A DNA stretch of 64,000 bases from Epiperipatus broadwayi (taxonomy: Eukaryota > Onychophora > Udeonychophora > Euonychophora > Peripatidae), in assembly GCA_028023455.1 (NCBI GenBank), contig JAQFVV010000049.1, positions 3,750,649 to 3,814,648 of the forward strand, written 5' to 3'. The notes beneath the pieces are model-generated. The model saw only the letters and a program-made list of their open reading frames with translations, was not told the DNA's origin and searched no databases. The position numbers and the translations under genes were made by a program. Below are positions 22,641-34,450 of this stretch, in pieces; position 1 is the first letter of the stretch, and the number at the start of each line of letters is the position of its first letter.

Positions 22641-24654
22641 GTCCTGCATCAAGCAGTTCAATTGCAAAAAAACAAAATTGCCTGGCTTTATTTTTTTTTG
22701 ATTTCTGGTAGTTTTTTGATTGAAAACTGGTATCACAATTTTGCTATCTAATCGTTAATCAAGGACAAAATTAGTGATGAAGACATCACATGCTCTGATG
22801 CCTTCCACAAATATTATCAATTCTCGAGTCCAAAGTACAAATTCTGATCAAACTTATAAAAATGCTATCATCAACAATGTACAAATGCTCAATAGCAACA
22901 ACAAAGTAATGTCAAAGATATCAACAGCTTTAAAATTCAAAGTACAATTCGTCTTAAACATTTACAAATGGCAGAAATGATGTCCAAATATTTCATATTG
23001 ATCAGGAAATTGTTTCAAGTAATATCACTGCTCCAAAGTTGAAGTCACAAATTCTAAACATACATAAATTAGTAACAATGTACACTGTTCCATAACAATA
23101 ACAACATTATCTCAAAAACTTCAAAGTCAACTCCACAATTTCATAGAATTACTCTCAATGACATCACAAACTTGGACTTGAAAGTACAACAACTCCGCAT
23201 CTCTTACCCAGTTTCTTGATGCCAATATTAATGACAGATTTAACAGCATTGTACCCAAAGTCCTTTATATAACCTTTACCCTTCAGTCTCTAGTGATATC
23301 AGTCACTGATTCAAAGATATCTCAACACTGCATGCATTTACATTTACATTTAGTCAGATTGCTGACATCCAAATCTGAGACACGGTGATTGAATTTTTTC
23401 AGTTATCTGGAGGGAGCATTATCAAAATCAAACAAAACACTTAACAACTATACACTGAAAAGAGTTGATCTAAATTAGAACAACTGCATCACTAGGGTAC
23501 TGAAAAATATACTTCAGATACCCCCATAAGATTTCCAATGAATGATGTACTCATTTGGCAAAATTACTCTATTTCAATCAATCCTTTTCACTGTTAGCCC
23601 ATATCTATTCTTTATGAAAGCTATGAGTTCCAGATTCAACTGCACCTGGAGATAGATCCAAATATAATCACTACTAAATCCTTGACCAAAAAGTAATTTT
23701 GTTTTTAAGCATTCATGGCTTAAACCTCCAATGCTATATATGCAGCCAGCACAATCATCTCACAAGTCAATGCTTCAACCTACAGTACCCACTTACATCA
23801 CCAGCTGTCTCTCAATTAATTTTCAAACAAGAAAATTACTAAGTAATATCTTCCCACTCCCCAAATGACTCTGGCAACAATGGTCATCCTGATGGTTCAA
23901 CAACCTTTCAGCAACCCTCTCACATCCTTCCAGATCTACAATTTATGCCAATGGACATTATGCTCAAAATAAATCAAATACCTTACTCCCTCATCGTTGT
24001 GTATTCACAGACAACTGTACATTCCAAATCCAGCATATAGGTCAACCCTGATGATACAGCATTTATCAGATTATATTACCATCAACCAGTCCCTTCTCTG
24101 AAATGGACTTGCAGCAAACATGATAGAGATGCAATATATCGTAAAAACAAAACTTCAATGAAAATCATGGAAACAATGATGCCATGCATGCCACCAATAC
24201 CATTCCTCTCTCATCTATTCCCCAATGAAATCATAAAAGAGACTAGATGGCCCAAGAAAAATCATAAACTAAAACAATCAAAAGTAATAACATAGATTAC
24301 ATATAACTTATCATTAGTCAAGCTTCAAACAAATGAATTTTCAGTCAAATTATATGTGATTCTATCCCTATTTTTGCTATGTTATGTTGTACTAAAAATT
24401 ACCAATTAATGATAATTATCCATATGTACCACTGTTAATATCCGTGGACAACAAAACAATCTTATAAAATCACTTTTTGCATGACTGAACAGTTAATCAT
24501 CTATGTAAACTATGTATAAAATAATCCAGTGTTATTGTAAACTATATGATTCTAATTTACATCATGTCTGATATACTAAAAATACTTTTGTAACCTTAGT
24601 AAAACTTTTGTAAAACCTATGTAACTTATTTATTGGTCAATAGAGTATATTGTT
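22641..24654 (+). other. Possible 5' part of a retroelement, no domain recognised
   Basis: About 2 kb lying between two trinucleotide microsatellites. Composition differs from the surroundings: it is richer in C and A on the plus strand, with many ACAA and TCA strings. An open frame at 22774-22980 (68 codons) and several short interrupted frames (for example around 23990-24290) could be remains of an ORF1 or another element, but I recognise no family. Its end, a short (AAT/AAC)n tract at 24655-24694, resembles a retroelement 3' tail. Confidence 0.3.
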
Positions 24655-24694
24655 GAAACAATAATAATAACAACCATAACAACAACAATAATAA
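24655..24694. repeat. Trinucleotide microsatellite (AATAAC-type)
   Basis: An imperfect run of AAT and AAC units with one ACC interruption. It may be the 3' tail of the preceding element. Confidence 0.8.
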
Positions 24695-24699
24695 TCAGA

Positions 24700-26900
24700 T
24701 GGGCATTGGGTCACCCCCATCCAGTTCAAATACTATCTACCATTAAAATACAGTCAGATATTATTTGTGGAGATTTCATGCTGGAGCAAATACTCACATA
24801 TTTTAAAATCAAGCTTCAAAAAAATCATCTATTCAATCTATCACAACATCCATAGAACATGCCAGAAAAAAAAATCAATTTATTTCTAATACAAAAAATA
24901 GAGTTAATGCTAGTTTCATGCCATCCTGGAATAGATGGGATTCCTAAGTTTCTATATGCACATCTTAATAAATATATAGATTAGAACATGTCTAACCTCA
25001 AAAATTTTCTATCTAAAATCATATACAGAATGCCAGAATGCAGTCAAATATCTCTTGTACCTTTCATAAAAAAAAGAAATGGTTTCACAATAACAAACTT
25101 ACATCCAACTTCAATGACTCCCCTTGGCATCAAAATAATAGAATCACTAATAAAAGACAAAATAGAGCACTATATTATGCCAAAATAATCAAAAATGCAA
25201 TTTTTTTAAAAAAATCATTAACTGGTCAGGATGCATTTCTATGCAAAATAACAATAGAAACTGCAAGAAACAACAAAAATACAGTCTAACTGTTATTTAG
25301 ATGAACACAGAGGCAGTGTTTAATATGATGTCAGTATTCTAGAACAACATAATATGCCAAAGACCTACTTATATCTACTTACTAATCTATTATTAAATTA
25401 TGAAATATACATTGCTCTAAATGGCAAAATCTCATCCCCAATTATGCCTCATCAATTCTACCCATAAATATCTTTTCTTAGTGCCTTGATACTTACTGCA
25501 TACATAAATTCCTTAAATAATATCATAGAAAATGAAATACCTGAAATTTACATACCCTGCCTAAACACCAAAAAACTTGTATAGTTAACATGGATGATCT
25601 TTTAATCGTTTTCCCATACAAAAAATCACATTCTTAAACTCCTAAAACTTCATAAGTTAACATTTAAAATAAAAAAATACTGCACAGGGCACATTTTCTT
25701 TGGCAATAATATAACAAAACATTTTAAAGGCAAACCTAAAACACTCCTAGGATTGTATTTCTACCTGTGCCATTCAACAAGGTGGCCACTTATACAAACT
25801 AGACTTAAAAATAGAACTTGTAGTCAATTCACTAACAAATCCTACTTATCATTGTATATTAAGATATCCCTTTTCAACATGCTGATCATGATAAAAATCA
25901 CATACTATACTTCAACAATACATTTACAAAACTTTTTCTAATAAAATAGACTCACTTTGCAGAAAACTCTTGTGAGGAAAAAAGGTAATCTCAACATCCA
26001 TAAGATGTCTCAAAAATTCACTCTCACATAATGGTCTAGAGTTTAACTCAACTGACACTTTCAGAATTTAAAAAAAACAATTAATATAATATCTGCATGT
26101 GCAAAATAATTTCCATATCTATAAACAACTTATAAAATCATTCCCACAGATAAATCATCTCATATTCATAGATACCTGAAGAAATTACTCACCCTATTAA
26201 TGTCTATAAAATGTTTGGTTTTCAAACTATCTCAAAATAAATTCAAGTATTGGGAAATCCATTCACTTTTACACACTATACAAGATGACGACAAAACTGT
26301 ACTCAACACCATCAAAAATAACTTTGCCATTAAGTAAAATTCTGGTTACTTGAACCAAAATATTTTGATTTCTTACTTAAAATTAACCTTGATTCACCAC
26401 TTATTCAGCACTTCCTAAAATATAAAAGAAAACTTCCAAAATATAGATCATCTATTCCTTTTTTGGCACAAAGATCCAGAAGCACATGATAACCTTTTTC
26501 ATGTCAAGGACTTAATAACATTTGTTCGATAATGTACACATTCTTTAAAAAATAAAAATAAACATAAATTGCCTATTGACTCATTTAAGAAAGAAGTCTT
26601 TGCTGCAATCAGGATCAGTGTATTCATACTCTATGCCTTGTGGTGTTCACGATGTAAATTCATATATAACAATAACCCAAGAAGGTATCATAACAAGTTC
26701 AAAAATAAACTGAATAGTATATATTAAAAAGACAAAAGAAGAACAAACCAAAAAACTTTTATTGATACCTGGTCTCAATTGCAGTTACCTTCAAGCCTAT
26801 AAGAAAAAAATCAACACTAAATATTAATAAATTTCAGATAAGGTATCACTTGCCATATACCTCAGGGGAACGGTTCATCCATTAGTGAACTTTTGCTAGC
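24700..26900 (+). pseudogene. Non-LTR retrotransposon (LINE) ORF2 relic, plus strand
   Basis: Reading the plus strand gives reverse transcriptase blocks in proper order: SCHPGIDGIPKFLYAHL (about 24915-24965, the conserved PG-DGIP block), ISLVPFIKKRNGFTITNLHP and KIIESLIKDKIEHYI (fingers, 25050-25180), TYLYLLTNLLLNYEIYIALNG (25360-25425), LTAYINSLNNII (about 25490-25525) and VNMDDLLIVFPYKKS (about 25585-25630, the YxDD box with Asn-Met in place of Tyr-x). Further on, FAAIRISVFILYALWCSRC (about 26600-26660) resembles the C-terminal region after LINE polymerases. Stops and frameshifts occur throughout, so it is dead. Its blocks match those of the minus-strand relic at 1-1060. Clade not determined; no endonuclease seen. 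Confidence 0.75.
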
Positions 26901-26994
26901 TTTGAAAACAGTATGTTATTTATATTCATAGAAATCACTAATAATATATAGACAAAAGGAATAAGTAACTTTTTTTTACTTAGTTGAATAAAGT

Positions 26995-27550
26995 CAGATG
27001 ATGATAATAATAATAGTAATAATAATTCATTTCAATTCATTTATTTAAGTACTATACAACAACATATAACCAATTACAGTTTGTATATTAAAAAAATAAG
27101 AGCTAAATATAATGTGTATAACATAATAATAAAAATAGTAATAAACAAAAAAGTAAAAAATACATATCACAAAATTGCTTATAATCTAAATTAAATGATT
27201 AATATTATTGCAAATCTGATTGTATAAAGAGGGTAGCCTGAATAAAGAAGAAAATTTAAACACAATGGAATGACAAGCTTGAATATAACTAACAAAAACA
27301 GTCTGAGTATCATCCTTATAAGACCTAATTATAATGATTGAAATTATATCAGATACAATAACTTATTGATTAATGATTTTATAAAGATATTTTAGATCTC
27401 TATATTTCCATCTAGAAGAAAGATGAAGAACAACTTTCTTTTCCAGAGAAACATATTTAAAAAACTTATTAGACACTGATTGTAGTATAAACTACGTCCT
27501 TGTTTAGAATAAGATTTCCAAATGATGCTGATGATAATAATAATAATGTC
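26995..27550. repeat. Segment flanked by (GAT/AAT)n microsatellites; possible minus-strand LINE tail
   Basis: Two similar trinucleotide tracts (about 26998-27026 and 27523-27548) enclose about 500 bases. On the minus strand the interior can be read as a string such as FSSLFRLPSLYNQICNNINH, which weakly recalls the final conserved block of some LINE ORF2 proteins. The matching flanks could be a target duplication of an insertion into a microsatellite. Weak evidence. Confidence 0.3.
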
Positions 27551-28434
27551 TTTTAAATATTGATAAACTAATATTTTCTTATAAGCTTATTGGAATCATA
27601 TCATTTTCTTGTCCTATTTTATTTCTTACTCTTTATTATTTTTATCCTATTTAAATAGCAGAAAATTGGCACTAATATCAAAGACAATCTAATGATGTTG
27701 TTTATTTATTATAATCAATTGATTGCAATAAAAAGTAGCATAATGTTTAAATTCACATAAATACAGGCCATATTTCTATAGAAATATTGCTCATAAAATT
27801 TAATTGTGACCATAGAACAATAAAACTGTGGCATTCCCTATATGAGTATTAATATTTTACATCTTTGTAAGAACTCATTTTTTCAAATGAAATATTTAGA
27901 TATTAACATAAATGAAAAAATATATATTGGTAATTACTTATTAAGCATGAAATTATTATATTTCATATATACTTTTTATATACCTTTGCATTTATTTAAA
28001 ATGAAATATGTCTTTTTGTTTTTTAATGATATATGATTGAAACTCTAGTTATTTTTTATCTAGCCTTTACTGAGTCACTCGTGTAGGGTGATTTTGAAGT
28101 ACTAGATGGCACACCTATCACTTCAGCTTTTCTTCACTCTTTGTAGTTACCTATATTGTTAGTTTGTCAGTTTGCACTTTTCTATTTGTATAGAAATCAG
28201 AACTAAAATTATTAGTTTAAAAAAATCTGAAGATGGCAATATCATGCAGACATCTGCAAATTTCCAAAATCAAAGAAAGTAGACAATGCTTTGATTGGTT
28301 GTATTATAATCATAAACTGATAGCATTATTGATTGGTAGATTATTTGACCTTAGATGTTTGTTAGCATGCTTTTTTTTTAGTATTTCAGAAAAAAATTGT
28401 AATTTCCAATTATTTATTTATACAATCGTAAAAA
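27551..28434. other. AT-rich stretch with no gene seen
   Basis: Two short plus-strand open frames (27842-28036, 28233-28439) show no family resemblance and are AT-driven. Nothing else noted. Confidence 0.45.
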
Positions 28435-28745
28435 AATAAAAATATGTTTTAAAATTTAAAATTATATATATTAATTATTAAAATTTTCCTAAAATTCTTG
28501 TATTTATAAAAATATTTCTTTTTAGCTATTGAAAACAATTTCCACTTTGTAACGACCACTATTATAATTTGTCTTCTTAAAAACAAAATTTTTCAAATGA
28601 AATTTAATTATAAACATGCGTTTAATCATGGTAGTTACAAAGTGAAAATTGTTTTTAATAGTTAAAAAGAAATATTTTCATAAATACCAGTGAAAATTTT
28701 TTTTGTGAAATTTTAATAATAATATATATAATTTTAAATTTTAAA
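28435..28745. repeat. Foldback element, about 300 bp
   Basis: Left and right halves are inverted copies: TTTTAAAATTTAAAATTATA (28446) against ATATAATTTTAAATTTTAAA (28725), and ATTTCTTTTTAGCTATTGAA (28515) with CCACTTTGTAAC against GTTACAAAGTG and TAGTTAAAAAGAAAT (28632-28675). The loop is about 28570-28620. No coding sequence. Confidence 0.8.
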
Positions 28746-28879
28746 AGATATTATTATTTTCTTATGATAACTAAAACACATTTTATTATAAAATGGAATT
28801 CCAATAATTAATATTTCATTCAATAATTTTTATCAATAGAAAAAGTTTATTATATAAAAATGCACTATTGCTATTATAG

Positions 28880-29605
28880 TATTTACTTTAAAGTTGTAAT
28901 TAATAATTTGTTAAGTGCATAATACAAGATTAATGACTTTGAAAGACAAGAATGGCCAACTCTTATCTTCAACCTACTTTTTAATTATAAAGGGAAATCT
29001 AAAGCATTTTGATTTGAGAGCATGAAGCTATTAAATACTTCACTGATTAAGGTCACAATTTCTGTACAAGCTAACATATGAAAAATCTATTGATTTACAT
29101 TGAGTCAGTATGAAGCTCTTATAAAGTAGGTTGAAGATAAGAGTGGCTGCTCTTGTCCTTCATAATCATTAATCTTGTGTTAAGATTTGTAGAGATCTCT
29201 ACTGTCGCATCTAGGCACATAGTCTTAAGGTTATAGCCTTAATATATATTACTTAGGTAATGAGTATGCACTTAACAAATTATTAATTACAACTTAAAAT
29301 TGTCTTAAAAGATTTCTAATTATAAGAGCTTCACACTGACTTGCTGTAAATCAAAAGATTTCGTGTGTGTTATCTTATATAGAAATTGTGGACTTAATCA
29401 GTGAAGTATTTAATAGCTTCATGCTCTCAAATCAAAATGCTTTAGCTTTGCCTTTATAATTAAAAAGTGGTTGAAGATAAGAATGGTCACTCTTGTCTTT
29501 AAAAGTTGTTAATCTTGTGTTAACATTTATAGAGGTCCTTACTGTCACATCTAGGTGCATAGTCTTAAGGTTATAGCCTTAATATATATTACTTAGTATT
29601 TACTT
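28880..29605. mobile_element. Compound foldback element with duplicated ends
   Basis: The stretch about 28930-29120 is the inverse of about 29325-29515; for example GAGCATGAAGCTATTAAATA (29019) against TATTTAATAGCTTCATGCTC (29407). A block that starts GTTGAAGATAAGA and ends CTTAAGGTTATAGCCTTAAT occurs twice in direct orientation (about 29128-29262 and 29467-29600). The core sequence, GAAGCTATT-AATACTTCACTGATTAAG, recurs in the element at 63443-64000, so both belong to one family. No transposase is encoded. Confidence 0.75.
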
Positions 29606-30834
29606 TAGTAATTTATGGGGGGGGGGATAACCAGAATTATTTTTGGTAGGCACATCCATAGCAGTACATTCTTTTTCTATTAGATACCTCTTGTGGGGAT
29701 CATTCTGTATTGATCAACCAAATAATGTCACCTTGTGAATTCATGGTGCATGTGCATTTTGTGTTCTTGTCAATTTTTGTAATGGCTGAAAAATTGGAAC
29801 AATGTAAAATTCTGTCTTCTTTTAGAAAAAAACAGTTATAATACTTAAAAGAATATTACAAACAAACTGTTTTGTTAAAGACACAAATTTGTGAGTGGTG
29901 TAATAAAAGTGTTAAATTCACAAGATCCCAAAAAAGCAAATAAAGTCCAACATCAAGACGATACTATTTTTTTTGGATGTAAATGATATTGTTCACATAG
30001 AATTGGTTTATAACAACCAGACATTTAAAAATCTATAAGTTCTGAAGAGTGTGTGTTGTGGTAGAATATAAACACCCCATTTAGTGGCAAAGTGAGCAAT
30101 GCAAACTTCACCATAACAATGCATTATTACACAAAACCTTAAGTGTGAAAGAATTTATAATTAAGGATAATCCAGATTATATAGTAGCCATATTCATTTG
30201 ATCTTGCTCTATGCGATTTCTTTTTATTTTTTTGAATAAAAAAAAGATTTTTTTTGTGTGTGTGAATATATAAATGGTGAAGAAAAAATGATGCAGACAC
30301 ATTAAAGGCATCTTTGCAAGAGTTTATAGATTACTTCAAAAAGTTAAAAAATGCATAGACCAGAGCTTTATTTTAAATAGACTATATTTTGAAACATTCA
30401 ATGTGTATTAAAAACATTTTTTTAATTACAAAATTGTGGTTATTTTTGCTCATTCTCCATGAATAGTGATTTCATCATTATTCACATAAACTGTTTGACC
30501 ATTACAATGATCTACTTACAATTCATTAAATTTTGGAATTTAAATTTATTTTAAAATGTCACACATAATATCCATAATATGCATATGTATTTTAAAATCC
30601 AATATCTGCTAGATTATCACACTTCTGTGGAAGGTTAATGATACCAACATTGCTTAAAGTTTCTTTATAATAAATCACTAATATAATTTTGTTTCACCAA
30701 TATTTATTGTATTTTTCTATTTTACAGTATTACTTTTTGTGTGTTTCTCATTTGTAAACTTATATTTGTAATAAATGATGTAAAGATTATCAATATGTGA
30801 TATAGAATAAAAATTTAGTTGTAAAAATAGATCT
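29606..30834. other. AT-rich stretch with no gene; G10 run
   Basis: A run of ten G bases at 29617-29626 stands out in this AT-rich context. No gene, foldback or retroelement motif was recognised in the rest. Confidence 0.5.
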
Positions 30835-30927
30835 TGTCAAGCATTGGTGGTCGAGAGGTCAGCAACAGCTGCTCTACAAGCAGTTGTCCTGGGATAGTGG
30901 GTTCACTTCCCGGATGATGCTATGACA
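30835..30927 (+). other. tRNA-like sequence, type II (Ser/Leu-like); retroposed tRNA or SINE head
   Basis: The 93 bases can fold like a long-variable-arm tRNA. The ends TGTCAAGCAT and ATGCTATGACA pair with a one-base bulge. TGGTCGAGAGG fits the internal promoter A box exactly, and GGTTCACTTCC fits the B box with about one mismatch. An anticodon-like hairpin GCTGC-TCTACAA-GCAGT lies between; its loop lacks the usual T before the anticodon. An A-rich tail follows (30930-30943), and the pentamer AGATC occurs on both sides (30830-30834 and 30943-30947), as a short target duplication would. The tail and flanks point to a retroposed, probably non-functional copy or a tRNA-derived SINE rather than a working tRNA gene. 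Confidence 0.6.
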
Positions 30928-30947
30928 CATGAAAAAAAATAAAGATC

Positions 30948-31365
30948 ATTTTATTAAAAGAATGAGGGGAATAAGCTAGTTAAATGTGCACTTTATAAAC
31001 TATAATTTTTAGTTTAAATTTATAATCTTAATAATTTTTCTTAGTTCTTACCAAGTATATTCAAGAATGATTCCAGAATGGCAATTCAATTGTTTTTATA
31101 TAGTTCATTATGGAACAACTTTGCATAGTCTTTTGTTTTCTTTTTGGTATTAACAGTAATAAATCTATTATTTAGTTTTTATTTTAATTTCTAAAAAAAA
31201 TATATAATCAAGACAGGAAAAACAGTTCCAAAGAAATTTTGTGTTATAAAAGTAATAAGTAAATTTTTTTTATTTCTAAACTTAATTTTTTATTTCAAAG
31301 TTATTTTTATATATATTTTTAATAATAAGTGTAATAATGCTCAAAGCTAAATGGATTTCTAAGTT
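30948..31365. other. AT-rich stretch with no gene seen
   Basis: About 420 bases with A and T runs; nothing recognised. Confidence 0.5.
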
Positions 31366-31488
31366 ATCATTAAAAACCAATCAATACTTAAACAAGCCCA
31401 ATATTGTTACAAGATGGTTGCCTTGACAACAGTTTGAAATTGTTACTGATATTGAGATTGTCTAAATGTTGACTGATTTTTAATGATT
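31366..31488. repeat. Small palindromic element, about 120 bp
   Basis: The left end ATCATTAAAAACCAATCAA and the right end TTGACTGATTTTTAATGAT are imperfect inverted copies, and the match continues inwards to CAATATTGTTAC against GTTACTGATATTG, a little over 40 bases per arm. Loop about 31410-31440. MITE-like; no coding capacity. Confidence 0.6.
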
Positions 31489-33889
31489 GTTTTAATAATA
31501 AATGTGTTTTATTTTTATAATTAATGATTTTAAGTATAAATACCCCATATTATGTGAAACTAGAAACAAATTGTGATACATTAGTAAAAATACAAAGTTT
31601 TTAAATTTCTCAAAATAATTTTAATACTATTAAAATAGTTAAATTATTTTTATTCCATTTTAAAAATGTTTTAGCAGTTTTTCTTTCTTCAGCACAATAT
31701 AAATAATTTTAAAATTAGCAATATTTGCACAAGTCTAGAACAATAAACATGTACCCTATATATATATGTTTATAATTTCATAAATAATTTCTTATAGAGT
31801 CTAATAAAATATAAAATATTGTATTGTGACTTTTAGTTTTTGAGTTGCAACAACTTATTCAAATATTTACACTAAAAATTTTGTATGTAAATAAAAAAAA
31901 TGAACAAGCATGTTTATTAGAAATCTGTTTATTAAAATAAATTCATAGATGGGCTGAGGAATATACAGTTTTAAATATTAAATTTTTATGTTATATTAAA
32001 ACACTTCAATGCAAAAATATTTTTAATTATAAAAATGTATTTATCTTATTAATATATTATATTCTTAATAATAGTTTATAAAAAAAATTGGCCAAATAAT
32101 TATATACACGTGTTTTATACACTTTTTTATATATAAATATTATATATAAAAAAACCAAAAGAAAAGAGAAAACAATTCGTGAGTCATTGCCATCAAAAAC
32201 AAAGGGATATTGATTCTTTCTCTTTTAAAGCATATTCGCTTTTTATATATACTCACCTGACATAGAATAAAATTAAAACTTAGCAGCCATTAATAAAAGA
32301 TATAAATGAGTGTTTTAACTTATTACAATTTAATCAGTCTATTGAATCGAAACTCTAAATAAGTTATTCATACTTGCACAAACTGATGAGGTTGTAATTT
32401 GGAATAATGATAATTATTTCTCTTAATTATATTTTGTTGATACCAAATTTACACACATCTAAAGTGACTCATTTCCTTAAGTATATTTTGTTTTTCCATC
32501 TTTATATATGCCTTTATTACAGTAAAACATAAATTATTAGTATTATTTATTCTATTACGAATGAAAGACACATATCTCTACATGTATGTATGCAAGAAAG
32601 GCTTGGTCCGAAACTGTTTTGAATATGAGAAGTGTATTGTTTTTTTATGGTATGTTGGTTTAATAAATCATTTATTCGTTTATATTTCTTATTAAATATT
32701 AGGTGGTTATTGTGAAATTTGTATCTTCAATGGCTGCATAAAAATCAATGTCATTTTTATCAAGATTGGTCAGTTTATATAACAAAGCCAGAAATTAAGT
32801 GTGCAAATAGATTAACTGAGAGAAAAAATAAAACAATAGAAATTGGAATTAATTTGTAGGTAGGCAGGCAACAAAGGCAATATTAGCATGAAACGGAATG
32901 AGAATTATCTCTTAATACGTAATGATGAAATTCTTACATTTTTTTGTGAATTCCATTTGGAAACTTGCATACTAGCTCAGCTTGTTATGGCAGCACACTA
33001 AAACAAGTCTTTTTAATCATAGCATGTAAAGATCATAATTCAATTTGCTAATGAAATGCATATAGCAATATTCAGCGTTTAGCACCAAACACATGCTATA
33101 AGTATTTTTATAAAATAAGTTAAAGGATTTTTAATGTAATATTATTTTGCTGACAGTTATATTTAATTAATCATTCATATTTGTTTATAAACAAAATTAT
33201 TTAAATATTTATAAATAAAATTAAAAAGAAAGTAAAAAACAGACCCAAACACGCATGTTTTGAAATTTTCATTTTAACCAGAATATAAACTTGATGCGTT
33301 TTTGTGGATAACGACTTAATTTAAGGAAATGTAAAGCCGATTTGATTTTCAATCCGACTGTTAAAATTTTCTTCATTGTTGCAGTAAGAATTTTGCGTTA
33401 TATTGTTCACAAGAGTAAGACCTTTAATGTCTTTTACATTTTTTTCTTTATTGTAAGAGATGATTAAAATTTTTGGATCGCTACAGCCTTTGTCAATTAT
33501 AGATATATTTTTATCACATTCTTTAATATTTTTGTCATTAAGATTTAGATATGACTTCAAGCACAGAAGGGTGTGTAGAGCTTTCAAAATAACCAGCATG
33601 TGCAGGCTTTCCTAACCAATTGACAATAGATTAATAATAGTGCTATACTCTTAGATTAATTTATGTATAATAATTGTCTTTAAGTTGGAGTTATAGATTA
33701 TAGAATGGTTATCTGTAATTTATTTAAAATAAATCTGGAGTAGAGTAAATGGAGTGAACTATTACTTCTAAAAAAGTATGCTGAATTTATGCTGAAAAAA
33801 TCATGAAATGTTTTATTGGTGTATTGGATTTGACATTCATTAGTTCTAACATATGTCATAAACATAAACAATTCTCTACAATTTTTGCC
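31489..33889. other. AT-rich stretch with no gene seen
   Basis: About 2.4 kb of AT-rich DNA. A minus-strand open frame at 33321-33599 (92 codons, Lys/Asn/Ile-rich) shows no recognised domain. A short TA palindrome lies near 32130-32150. Confidence 0.45.
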
Positions 33890-34450
33890 ATCTAATGCAA
33901 TTTGAATAATTAATGATTATCAAGTACATTTAAATCCCCATTCCAAGACAAATTTCAGACTTTTGCTTTGATCAATCAAAACTGAGAATTAACAAAGTCA
34001 TGCATCTAGCAATTACGTTTAATTTCACTGTATCAGTCTAAAAATCTAAAATTAAAATATTCTAAGATTTTGAACTCATTATAACCTGAAAGTCTGCATA
34101 CTGGATTAATGACTACATGAGTTTTAGTGATTTCAGTTCTTGCCTATGTTTCTAAGTTTAGGCACATTTTCTCCATTCCTGGCTAGGAAAAAGATGAAAG
34201 TAAAAAGCAGAGGTTAGAAAGATATGACACAGGATTAGGTCTATATAACAACTTAGACAGGTTGCCATGAGTTTAAAACCTTAGGATATTTTGAATTTTA
34301 CACTTTTAAATGAAGTTAATGATAGCTGGTTGAATTACAACCCTTATTAATGAAGCCAAAAATCAGCTTGGGAATGGAGATTTAAATGCATTACCATATA
34401 ATAATCACTGATTGATCAAGAGTATTGTTATAGATTGCATTGGAGTAGAG
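33890..34450. repeat. Foldback element, about 560 bp, diverged
   Basis: The left arm (about 33893-34140) and right arm (about 34230-34450) are inverted copies: TCTAATGCAATTTGAATAAT (33891) against ATAGATTGCATTGGAG (34430), ACATTTAAATCCCCATTCCA (33927) against GGGAATGGAGATTTAAATGC (34371), and ATTTTGAACTCATTATAACC (34067) against GTTGCCATGAGTTTAAAAC (34261). The loop is about 34140-34230. Arms are more diverged than in the other elements, so this is probably older. Confidence 0.7.

Noticed and set aside
22529-22736. Open frames on both strands over the trinucleotide run
   Set aside because: They are simple-repeat translations (runs of Thr, Ile, Met or Ser, Leu) with no sign of a protein.
30835-30927. 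Functional tRNA-Ser or tRNA-Leu gene
   Set aside because: T-stem mismatches, a bulged acceptor stem, no T33, an A-rich tail and flanking AGATC repeats favour a retroposed copy.
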